From Microbacterium sp. (GTDB lineage Bacteria; Actinomycetota; Actinomycetes; Actinomycetales; Microbacteriaceae): DNA of 64,000 nt. Shown here one piece after another: positions 16,931 to 23,979 of this stretch; the stretch's first letter is position 1; each line of letters begins with the position of its first letter. The notes under the pieces are model-generated. The model was given only the letters and a program-made list of their open reading frames with translations. It searched no databases and was not told where the DNA came from. The position numbers were made by a program, and so were the translations under genes. The DNA is taken from contig NZ_JAPSIY010000001.1 in assembly GCF_031178445.1 (NCBI RefSeq), forward strand, positions 248,001 to 312,000. The letters are read 5' to 3'.

Positions 16931-18309
16931 CTTCTCTGCCCTCGCTCCCGCCCCAGCCGCTCAGCCCTCTCGACGGGCGCTACCGTGCCGCGGTGACCGG
17001 CCTGGCCGACTTCCTCTCCGAGGCGGGACTCAACCGCGCCCGCGTGGAGGTCGAGGTCGAGTGGCTGATTGCGCTCACAGACCGCTCGCTGTTCGGCACC
17101 TCGCCGCTGTCGGATGCCGACAAGGAGCGTCTGCGCTCGCTGTACCGCGAGTTCGGGCAGCCCGAGATCGACTGGCTCGCCGAGAAGGAGGCGGTCACCC
17201 GCCACGACGTCAAGGCCATCGAGTACCTCGTGCGCGACCGGCTGTCGTCGCTGGGCCTGGACTCCATCGCCGAGCTCACGCACTTCGCGTGCACGAGCGA
17301 GGACATCAACTCGGCCTCCTACGCGCTCACCGTCAAGCGGGCGGTCGAGGGCGTGTGGCTACCGGCGCTGGATGCCGTGATCGCCAAGCTGCGAGAGCTC
17401 GCCGTCGAGCACGCGGATGCTCCGATGCTCTCCCGCACCCACGGCCAGCCTGCCACCCCGTCGACCATGGGCAAGGAGCTCGCCGTCTTCGCGTGGCGCC
17501 TGGAGCGCGTGCGCGGCCGCATCGCAGCATCCGAGTACCTGGCCAAGTTCTCGGGCGCGACCGGCACCTGGTCGGCGCATCTCTCTGCCGACCCCGACGC
17601 CGACTGGCCGACGATCGCCCGGGAGTACATCGAGGGTCTCGGCATCGACTTCAACGTGCTCACCACCCAGATCGAGTCGCACGACTGGCAGGTGGAGTTG
17701 TACGACCACGTGCGTCACGCCGGCGGCATCCTGCACAACCTCGCGACCGACATCTGGACGTACATCTCGCTCGGCTACTTCGCGCAGATCCCCGTCGCCG
17801 GTGCGACCGGGTCGTCGACCATGCCGCACAAGATCAACCCGATCCGGTTCGAGAACGCCGAGGCCAACCTCGAGCTCTCCGGTGCCCTGCTCGGCTCGCT
17901 CTCGCAGACCCTGGTCACCAGCCGTCTTCAGCGCGATCTGACCGACTCGACGACGCAGCGCAACATCGGCGTCGCGTTCGGGCACTCGCTGCTCGCGCTC
18001 GACAACCTGCGCCGCGGCCTGAACGAGATCTCCCTCTCGCGTGACGTGCTGCTGGCCGACCTCGATTCCAACTGGGAGGTGCTGGCCGAGGCGATCCAGA
18101 CGGTGATCCGCGCGGAGGTCGTCGCCGGTCGCTCGAGCATCACCGACCCGTACGCGCTGCTCAAGGAGCTCACGCGCGGGCACCGGGTGGGCGGAGCGGA
18201 GCTGGCCGAGTTCGTACGGGGCCTCGAGATCGGCGATGCCGCCAAGCAGCGCCTGCTCGCACTGACTCCTGCGACCTACACCGGAATCGCCGAGCGCCTG
18301 GCGAAGTAG
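16927..18309 (+). CDS. purB: adenylosuccinate lyase, apparently starting at CTG
   Basis: A 460-residue fumarase-superfamily lyase acting twice in purine synthesis, on SAICAR and adenylosuccinate. The signature GSSTMPHKINPIRFE lies near residue 300, the catalytic-His region SRTHGQPATPST near 171, and the conserved N-terminal PLSPLDGRYR near 12. That N-terminus is encoded only if translation begins upstream of the first GTG (16993). No ATG, GTG or TTG occurs in frame there, but CTG at 16927 has AGGAGGA six bases ahead and overlaps the phosphatase stop as CTGA. I therefore read a CTG start; CTG 16936 is a weaker alternative. Confidence 0.9.
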   Translation: MTSLPSLPPQPLSPLDGRYRAAVTGLADFLSEAGLNRARVEVEVEWLIALTDRSLFGTSPLSDADKERLRSLYREFGQPEIDWLAEKEAVTRHDVKAIEYLVRDRLSSLGLDSIAELTHFACTSEDINSASYALTVKRAVEGVWLPALDAVIAKLRELAVEHADAPMLSRTHGQPATPSTMGKELAVFAWRLERVRGRIAASEYLAKFSGATGTWSAHLSADPDADWPTIAREYIEGLGIDFNVLTTQIESHDWQVELYDHVRHAGGILHNLATDIWTYISLGYFAQIPVAGATGSSTMPHKINPIRFENAEANLELSGALLGSLSQTLVTSRLQRDLTDSTTQRNIGVAFGHSLLALDNLRRGLNEISLSRDVLLADLDSNWEVLAEAIQTVIRAEVVAGRSSITDPYALLKELTRGHRVGGAELAEFVRGLEIGDAAKQRLLALTPATYTGIAERLAK

Positions 18310-18546
18310 GCGGAGCCTCCCGGGCGATCGATCGGGCCGCGGGTCGCCGGATTCGGCGGCGGCCGGTCCGCGCGGCCTGGAGCATTCGCCTCCGCGGATG
18401 CGTTTCGCAGGTCTCGGGCGCGGTCGAGCGGCGTTTTCCATCCGTGCGCGTTCGAGAGCGCGCGGATGACCCAGGGCATCGGGCGGGACTGTCCGGCATC
18501 CGGCGAGACCTTGTGCGGCCGCGGCCGTCGAGCGGATGCTGCGAAG

Positions 18547-19641
18547 ATGCGAATACTGCGCATCGCCGGTGTCCTCGCCCTGGCAGGGGTGCTCGCAGGC
18601 TGTGCGGCCTCCGGGCCTGAAACCGCCCAGTCCAGCGTGGCGACACCGGGCGAGACGACGGCGAACGCCGAACCGATCACGATCGCCTCCGGGCTCGACG
18701 CGCCCTGGTCGGTCATCCGGCTGGAGGACGGCGGCGCCCTCATATCGCAGCGCGACGACGGTCGTGTGATCGAGCTCACCGCGGGGGGCGAGCAGCGCGA
18801 AGCGGGCACGGTGCCGGGGGTGGTGTCCGGCGGGGAATCCGGGTTGCACGGCCTGGCCGTGCTCGAGGAGGACGGCGAACGCTGGCTATACGCCTACCAC
18901 GGCGCCGAGGACGACAACCGGGTGATGCGGATGCCTCTCACCGGCGAGGACTGGTCCCTGGGCCTGGACGTCGATCGGCTCGAGGTCGTGGTCGACGGCA
19001 TCCCGCGGGCGTCGAACCACAACGGCGGACGGATCGCCTTCGGCGATGACGGGATGCTGTACGTGTCGACGGGAGACGCCGGGGACGGCGAGCGGTCCCA
19101 GGATCGCAGCGACCTCGGCGGCAAGATCCTGCGCATGACGCCCGAGGGTGACCCGGCACCGGGCAACCCGTTCGGAACGCTGGTCTACAGCCTTGGCCAC
19201 CGTAACGTGCAGGGTCTCGCGTGGGACAGCGAAGGAACACTGTGGGCGAGCGAGTTCGGGCAGAACACCTGGGACGAGCTGAACCGCATCGAGCCCGGCG
19301 GGAACTACGGCTGGCCCGACCACGAGGGCATGGCGGATGCCGAGGACGCGATCGATCCCGTCGCGGCCTGGGCGCCTGCCGACGCGAGCCCCAGCGGCAT
19401 TGCGATCGTCGACGACATCGCGTACGTCGCGGGCCTGCGCGGCGAGCGGCTCTGGCTGCTCGACGTCAGCGATCCGGATGCTGAGCCGCATGCCGTCTTC
19501 GCCGGCCAGTTCGGCCGCTTGCGCGATGTGGTCGCCGGGCCGGACGGAACCCTGTGGGTGCTCACCAACAACACCGACGGCCGCGGTTCCCCCGGCGAGG
19601 GCGACGACCGCCTGCTGCAGCTCACCCTGCCTGAGGGCTGA
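18547..19641 (+). CDS. secreted PQQ-type sugar dehydrogenase lipoprotein
   Basis: A 364-residue exported protein with a lipobox (GVLAGCAAS, Cys near 19) followed by a six-bladed beta-propeller of the soluble aldose dehydrogenase (YliI/GdhB) family. Key stretches are LDAPWSVIRLEDGGALISQRD, the catalytic-type HGLAVL, NHNGGRIAFGDDGMLYVSTGD and GNYGWPDHEG. Family members oxidise aldoses outside the membrane using PQQ and calcium; some homologues bind no PQQ. No pqq synthesis genes are in the window, so cofactor supply would be external or elsewhere. The start is ATG 18547 just before the signal peptide; the 237 bp upstream shows no other gene. Confidence 0.85.
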   Translation: MRILRIAGVLALAGVLAGCAASGPETAQSSVATPGETTANAEPITIASGLDAPWSVIRLEDGGALISQRDDGRVIELTAGGEQREAGTVPGVVSGGESGLHGLAVLEEDGERWLYAYHGAEDDNRVMRMPLTGEDWSLGLDVDRLEVVVDGIPRASNHNGGRIAFGDDGMLYVSTGDAGDGERSQDRSDLGGKILRMTPEGDPAPGNPFGTLVYSLGHRNVQGLAWDSEGTLWASEFGQNTWDELNRIEPGGNYGWPDHEGMADAEDAIDPVAAWAPADASPSGIAIVDDIAYVAGLRGERLWLLDVSDPDAEPHAVFAGQFGRLRDVVAGPDGTLWVLTNNTDGRGSPGEGDDRLLQLTLPEG

Positions 19642-19653
19642 TCCGCCAGGTCG

Positions 19654-20055
19654 TCAGGTACCGGACGGCTGCTCGGGGGCGTCCTTGTCGCCGGCACGCG
19701 ACTGCTGGCGCTCATCGTCTGCCCGCTTCTCGGTGCTCGACGGGTCGGAGTCCTCCGGGTCGAGCAGCACGGGGCGATCCACGCGCTTCGTCACATCGGC
19801 GGGGTCGACGGCGAGCATCAGCATCGCAAGACCCAGCAGAGTGACGATGAACGATGCGCCGCCGATGACCAGGCCGAGCCCGATCGGCGTGAGGCCCTCG
19901 TAGGTGCCCTTTGAGATGGCGAGGTTGACGCGAGAGGTGAAGGCACCGGTCGACACGAGCGTGACCACGGTGGCGAAGACTCCGGCGGTCAGTGCGATGC
20001 CCACCAGGTGCAGCGGGCGCAGGATCTCCCGGCGGGTCGGCTTCCGGTCGGTCAT
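19654..20055 (-). CDS. two-TM membrane protein of unknown function
   Basis: A 133-residue protein with two hydrophobic segments near residues 15-36 (LVGIALTAGVFATVVTLVS) and 53-82. A charged, probably disordered tail (DPSSTEKRADDERQQSRAGDKD) follows. I do not recognise the family. It overlaps the upstream multi-TM gene by 4 nt (ATGA), so the two are co-translated and may form a complex. The start at 20055 is fixed by that overlap; the longer frame runs through the upstream gene. Confidence 0.7.
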   Translation of the reverse strand: MTDRKPTRREILRPLHLVGIALTAGVFATVVTLVSTGAFTSRVNLAISKGTYEGLTPIGLGLVIGGASFIVTLLGLAMLMLAVDPADVTKRVDRPVLLDPEDSDPSSTEKRADDERQQSRAGDKDAPEQPSGT

Positions 20056-20696
20056 GCGTGTCCTCCATGGTCGGCCAGGCGGTCGGCCTCGGCATCCGTG
20101 CCGGCGTCGTGCGCCGTCGTCTTGGCGCCGGGCGTGAGCCCGGCGATACCGAGGAAGACGGCCACGATCGCCGCATAGGCGCCGAACAGCCCCACCCCGA
20201 GGATGATCCCTGTGAGCGAGAAGGTGCCCGCTCCCTCGATCGTGTACTCCTGCACGAAACCCGCCGGAACGATCAGCAGGGCGGCGGCGAGCACCAGTCC
20301 CAGAATGCCGACGGTGAGCGCGTCCCGCGCGCCGTCGCTGCCGCGCATGCGGATGCCGGCGAGCAGCTCGACGAGACCGGTGAGTGCAGCCCAGGTGATG
20401 AGCACGACGAAGAAGAGCACGTCGGAGCGCCAGGCCGGGACACTGCTCGCCATGCCCGCGATGAAGGTGATCGCAGCCAGCAGGACGGCAGGCCACCGGC
20501 GGCCACTGGGATACACGAGGGCGGCCGCGACCGCGAGCAGGAGCGAGGTGACGATCGCGAACCCGCCGAACACCGCAAGCCCGAGCGCGGCGGAGTGGTC
20601 GGGCGAGAACGTGATCATGACGGCGGCCACGGCAGCGAGCGCGGCACGGCTCAGCTGCACGTGGCGCGCCGTGAACGGGCGGGATGGGGCGGGCAT
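20052..20696 (-). CDS. multi-TM membrane protein (DUF308-like)
   Basis: A 214-residue protein with about six hydrophobic segments in three pairs. It includes AALAAVAAVMITFSPDHSAALGLAVFGGFAIV and VLFFVVLITWAALTGLVELLAGIRMRG, the latter resembling HdeD/DUF308 repeats where a short acidic-to-basic loop follows the helix. Function is unknown; HdeD relatives are linked to acid or envelope stress. It is the first gene of a two-gene unit with the protein at 19654-20055. A His/Asp-rich C-terminus (AEADRLADHGGHA) may bind metal weakly. Confidence 0.7.
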   Translation of the reverse strand: MPAPSRPFTARHVQLSRAALAAVAAVMITFSPDHSAALGLAVFGGFAIVTSLLLAVAAALVYPSGRRWPAVLLAAITFIAGMASSVPAWRSDVLFFVVLITWAALTGLVELLAGIRMRGSDGARDALTVGILGLVLAAALLIVPAGFVQEYTIEGAGTFSLTGIILGVGLFGAYAAIVAVFLGIAGLTPGAKTTAHDAGTDAEADRLADHGGHA

Positions 20697-20843
20697 GACG
20701 GTCCTCGGATCGGTGGCCCTCCCAGTCTACGCCGGGGTTGCCATGCGGCATCCCGGCGGCGCTGGGCTTGGCTGGCCAGGGCGCGTTTCTGCTCTGAGCG
20801 GAACAGGTGGAGCGGGACGACCGCGGATGCCTACCGTGAACCC

Positions 20844-21170
20844 ATGGCCGAGATCGTCCCGTTCCCCTCCACCCGCGCTCCGCGCGAACCCGAACCGCTG
20901 TGGCGCGAGCTGCTGGGCACCGAGCTTCGCCGCCGCAGACACGAGCGCGGCGACACGCTGACCGAGACGGCAGAGGCCGCAGGCGTCTCGCCGCAGTACC
21001 TGTCCGAGATGGAGCGCGGGCTCAAGGAACCGTCCAGCGAGATGATCGCCGCGGTCGCCGGCGCGCTCGAGACCAGCCTGCTCGAACTCGCCAGTGCCGT
21101 CGCCGACGGCTTGCGTCCTGCTGCGCCGCTGCGTTCGGCCGGCCAGGGCACGGTCGCCCTCGCCGCCTGA
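20844..21170 (+). CDS. XRE-family regulator, ClgR/PopR-like
   Basis: A 108-residue regulator with a helix-turn-helix near residues 22-77 (ELRRRRHERGDTLTETAEAAGVSPQYLSEMERGLKEPSS). The SPQYLSEMERGLKEPSSE stretch closely follows ClgR, the actinobacterial activator of clp genes, and the related PopR. It is convergent with a two-gene clpP-like operon, its stop lying 8 nt from that of the operon, so control of those protease genes is a reasonable inference. Tandem palindromes in front of the clpP operon are candidate targets. The C-terminus ends in VALAA; PopR/ClgR proteins are themselves degraded through a hydrophobic C-terminal degron, so this ending is notable. Confidence 0.8.
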   Translation: MAEIVPFPSTRAPREPEPLWRELLGTELRRRRHERGDTLTETAEAAGVSPQYLSEMERGLKEPSSEMIAAVAGALETSLLELASAVADGLRPAAPLRSAGQGTVALAA

Positions 21171-21177
21171 TCGCGTC

Positions 21178-21765
21178 CTAGCGCGGTCCGAGCACCTGGT
21201 CGATCAGGCCGTACTCGACGGCGGCAGGCGCGGTGAACACCCTGTCGCGATCGGTGTCTGCGCGCAGCGCCTCGACCGCGCGGCCGGTGTGATGCGCCAG
21301 CACCTGCTCCATCTCGGAACGCACCCGCACGACTTCGTCTGCGGCGAGGATCAGATCGGGAACGGCACCGCGGGTCTGCGCCGCCGGCTGGTGCAGCACG
21401 ATGCGCGCGTGCGGCAGAGCGGAGCGGGAGCCCGGGGCACCTGCGGCAACGAGGAGGGCGCCGACGCCGATCGCCTGGCCGACGCACGTCGTGGTGACGC
21501 GCGGGCGGATGTGCTGCATCGTGTCGTAGATCGCCAGTGCCGCGCTGGGGTCACCGCCGGCGCAGTTGATCGAGAACTGCACGTCGCTGTCAGGACTGTC
21601 GGCGTCGAGATGCAGCAGCTGCGCGATGATCGCGTTCGCGACACCGGCGTCTACCTCGGTTCCGAGGTAGACGATGCGCTCTGCCAGCAGGTGCGAATAG
21701 ACATCCATGATGCGGTCGCCGCGCGGATGCTGCGCCACGACATTCGGGATGGTGTAGCCGCTCAT
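21178..21765 (-). CDS. ClpP-like subunit lacking the catalytic serine
   Basis: A 195-residue ClpP-fold protein. The position that should hold the nucleophile (GxAxSxGA) reads GQAIGVGALL, so serine is replaced by glycine. The histidine (RIVLHQPAA) and aspartate (TDRDRVFTA) are kept. It should therefore assemble but not cut, like ClpR subunits of cyanobacteria and plastids. Its start overlaps the stop of an intact ClpP gene by 4 nt, so the two are made together and may form a mixed barrel. It lacks the usual N-terminal propeptide length. No Clp ATPase gene is in the window. Confidence 0.85.
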   Translation of the reverse strand: MSGYTIPNVVAQHPRGDRIMDVYSHLLAERIVYLGTEVDAGVANAIIAQLLHLDADSPDSDVQFSINCAGGDPSAALAIYDTMQHIRPRVTTTCVGQAIGVGALLVAAGAPGSRSALPHARIVLHQPAAQTRGAVPDLILAADEVVRVRSEMEQVLAHHTGRAVEALRADTDRDRVFTAPAAVEYGLIDQVLGPR

Positions 21766-22409
21766 CGTGACTCCTCCTGCTGCTGGTTCTCGAACGGAGC
21801 GTCGGCCCCGAGGCCGATCCGCGACCGGCGCCGCGGGAAGACGTCGGCGAGCGACGTGACGACACCGTCGATGAAGCCGTAATCGAGAGCCTCCTCGGCG
21901 GTGTACCAGTGGTCGTGCAGGGAGTCCTCGAACACCCGCTCGCGCGGCTGCCCGGTGTCTTCGGAGATGAGACCGATCACGGTGTCGCGCATATGCCGCA
22001 GGTCATCGGCCTGCACCTCGATCTCGACGGCCGACCCGCCGATGCCCGCCGAGCCCTGATGCAGCAGGATGCGGGAGTGCGCCAGTGCGCGGCGCTTGCC
22101 CTTCGTTCCGGCCGAGAGCAGGAACTGCCCGGCACTGCACGCCAGGCCGAGGGCGACGGTTGCGACGTCGTTGGGGATGGTGCGCATGATGTCGCGAATG
22201 CCGAGCATTGCCGGCACCGAGCCGCCCGGCGAATGGATCCACAGCGCGATGTCGGCCGCAGGATCCTCCGCGGCCAGACTGAGCAGCTGTGTCATGAGCA
22301 GGGTGCCGTTGTCGTCGTCGAGCGCTCCGTCGAGCACGAGCACGCGCTCGTGGAACAACGCCCGGCGCGACTCGGGCCCGAACTGCGGAATGGGCTTGTC
22401 TTCGGTCAT
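21762..22409 (-). CDS. clpP: ClpP-family protease subunit with intact catalytic triad
   Basis: A 215-residue ClpP paralogue. The nucleophile serine is in GLACSAGQFLLSAG, the histidine in RILLHQGSA and the aspartate in SLHDHWYTAEEALDYGFID. The sequence departs from housekeeping ClpP1/P2 in the handle and loops, so this is an accessory paralogue comparable to Streptomyces ClpP3/P4, which serve as conditional protease cores. The ATG at 22409 is chosen as the first start at the fold boundary; the open frame continues upstream without similarity. Two abutting 15-bp palindromes lie 42-71 bp upstream. Confidence 0.87.
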   Translation of the reverse strand: MTEDKPIPQFGPESRRALFHERVLVLDGALDDDNGTLLMTQLLSLAAEDPAADIALWIHSPGGSVPAMLGIRDIMRTIPNDVATVALGLACSAGQFLLSAGTKGKRRALAHSRILLHQGSAGIGGSAVEIEVQADDLRHMRDTVIGLISEDTGQPRERVFEDSLHDHWYTAEEALDYGFIDGVVTSLADVFPRRRSRIGLGADAPFENQQQEESR

Positions 22410-22450
22410 GTGCCCAGCCTGCGCGTCGGGTGCCGCGTCCGTCGCGGGAA

Positions 22451-22480
22451 TCCGCCTGCGGCGGATCCGCCCTGGGCGGA
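22451..22480. promoter_or_regulatory. two abutting 15-bp palindromes upstream of the clpP operon
   Basis: TCCGCCTGCGGCGGA (22451-22465) is followed without a gap by TCCGCCCTGGGCGGA (22466-22480). Both are perfect 6-3-6 palindromes. Their CGCC-NNN-GGCG core resembles the ClgR box as I recall it (CGCYNANRGCG), with one mismatch each. They lie 42-71 bp before the clpP start and 16 bp from the PadR-type site, so they could serve the ClgR/PopR-like regulator or form alternative RNA hairpins. Confidence 0.6.
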
Positions 22481-22495
22481 GCATCCGGTGGAGCA

Positions 22496-22528
22496 AACCT
22501 TGCATTGCAATACTTGCACTGCAAGGTT
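22496..22528. promoter_or_regulatory. PadR-type operator in front of padR
   Basis: The outer arms AACCTTGCA (22496-22504) and TGCAAGGTT (22520-22528) are perfect reverse complements. Between them TTGCA and TGCAA half-sites recur. It ends 11 bp before the PadR ATG, the usual place for an autorepressor site. Binding is inferred. Confidence 0.65.
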
Positions 22529-22539
22529 ACCCTGGTCGC

Positions 22540-22884
22540 ATGACCGAAAGCGCCGAGCGCATCGCCACCAATCTCCGCAAGGGGGTGCTGGAGTACTGCG
22601 TGCTGGGGCTGCTCGCCGAGAGCGAGCGGTACGGTCTCGAGCTCGCCAACGACCTGCAGACCCGCGGCCTGATCGCGAGTGAGGGAAGTCTGTATCCGCT
22701 ACTCGCCCGCATGCGCGAGACCGGGCTGGTCGACACACGCACCGAGGCCGTCGGGGGCGGACGCCCGCGCCGGTACTACACGATCACCGCGCTCGGGCGC
22801 GATCAGCTGAGCACCTTCGTCGAGGTCTGGCGCACCCTCGGCGCCGAGGTCGACACAATCGTCAGGGGGCACCATGAACGCTGA
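22540..22884 (+). CDS. PadR-family transcriptional regulator
   Basis: A 114-residue PadR protein. The winged helix spans residues 11-85 (GVLEYCVLGLLAESERYGLELANDL, GSLYPLLARMRETGLVDTR, GGGRPRRYYTITALGR), followed by a short dimerisation helix. PadR proteins usually repress their own operon and relieve it on ligand or envelope stress. Its 3' end overlaps the next gene by 11 nt, a membrane protein with a HAAS-like domain, the standard partner of PadR regulators. The inverted repeat TTGCA/TGCAA just upstream is its likely operator. Confidence 0.9.
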   Translation: MTESAERIATNLRKGVLEYCVLGLLAESERYGLELANDLQTRGLIASEGSLYPLLARMRETGLVDTRTEAVGGGRPRRYYTITALGRDQLSTFVEVWRTLGAEVDTIVRGHHER

Positions 22885-23776
22885 AGACACCTACCTGCGC
22901 TCGGTGGAGCGGATGCTGCGCGGCATCGCCCCCGAGCACCGCACCGCCGTGCTCGACGACCTGCGCGCGCACTTCGCGGATGCCGAAGACGCCGGACGGG
23001 CAGTCGACGACACCATCACCAGCCTGGGCACTCCGAAGCAGATCGCCGAGCGTGCGCACGAGGAGTTCGGAACGGACGACTCGCGCGCCGAACGTGCCTG
23101 GCGGGTGCTGCAGGGCACGGCCGTCGCGATCGCCGTGGTGATCGGAGTCGTGGTGGCCTTCATCCTGCCGACCCACACCATCGCGACATCTCAGGGCGGT
23201 GAATCGCAGCTCCACCACTTGACCGTCTACGAGAACGACGGGCTGTGGATCGCACTGCCCGCTCTGGTTCCGGCGCTCATCGCTGCGGTGCCTCTCGTCG
23301 TCCCGCGAGCCGCGCGCACGGTGGTGGCCTCTGTCTGCGGCGTGCTGCTGGCCGCGATGGCGCTCATCGGCGGATTCACGCTCGGCGGGTTCTTCCTTCC
23401 CACCGTCCTGCTCACCTGGACCGGACTGATCGTATGGATCAGGTTGCGAGGCCACGGCTTCGGGCTGGGCTGGCGGGTTCTCGGCGCTGCGCTGACCGCG
23501 CTGCCCGTGGCCGCCGTCCTGACGGGGGCGATCGGATCCGGCACCGTCGGCATCAGTGCCTGGGGATGGCCCATCCTCGCGGCGATCGTCACACTCGCGG
23601 TGCTCATCGCCATCGGCTACCGCTCGGCGGGGTGGCTGCTCGCCTGCATCGGTCTCGTGGCTCTCGTGTCCGGCCTGCTCTCCGGTCAGCTGCTGACGCT
23701 TCTGGTGATCTGGCTCGGTGGCTGGTGGCTCAGCATCGGTCTCGCGCACGGGTTCACGGCGACGAAGCGCCCCTGA
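22874..23776 (+). CDS. HAAS/DUF1700-like membrane protein
   Basis: A 300-residue protein. The first 75 residues form a soluble helical domain with the HAAS/DUF1700 look (YLRSVERMLRGIAPEHRTAVLDDLRAHFADA, SLGTPKQIAERAHEEFG). About seven or eight membrane segments follow. Such proteins are the usual second gene of PadR operons and probably sense or transmit envelope state; the mechanism is unknown. It overlaps padR by 11 nt. Two strong hairpins follow the stop and probably end the operon. Confidence 0.8.
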   Translation: MNAEDTYLRSVERMLRGIAPEHRTAVLDDLRAHFADAEDAGRAVDDTITSLGTPKQIAERAHEEFGTDDSRAERAWRVLQGTAVAIAVVIGVVVAFILPTHTIATSQGGESQLHHLTVYENDGLWIALPALVPALIAAVPLVVPRAARTVVASVCGVLLAAMALIGGFTLGGFFLPTVLLTWTGLIVWIRLRGHGFGLGWRVLGAALTALPVAAVLTGAIGSGTVGISAWGWPILAAIVTLAVLIAIGYRSAGWLLACIGLVALVSGLLSGQLLTLLVIWLGGWWLSIGLAHGFTATKRP

Positions 23777-23848
23777 CCCGGCGAGGCGCGGGATTCATCA
23801 CCGCACCTCGCCGGGAGACTGAGGCCCGACAGCGTCATGGGGCCTCAG
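23777..23848 (+). terminator. tandem hairpins after the PadR operon
   Basis: The first hairpin pairs CCCGGCGAGG (23777-23786) with CCTCGCCGGG (23806-23815). The second pairs CTGAGGCCC (23819-23827) with GGGCCTCAG (23840-23848). Both stems are perfect. They start one base after the membrane-protein stop and precede the acyl-CoA synthetase by 130 bp, so they most likely terminate transcription of the PadR unit. Confidence 0.7.
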
Positions 23849-23979
23849 CCCTTCGGGTACTGGCATGTTAATCACCGGCGCGGTGCCCATCAAGCATCCG
23901 TCCAGTGCGTGCGCCCGGTTCGGCCCGGCGGCAGGGGCGAGAGAGGATGGGAAAGTCCTCTCGAGCGAAGGAGCCCCAG

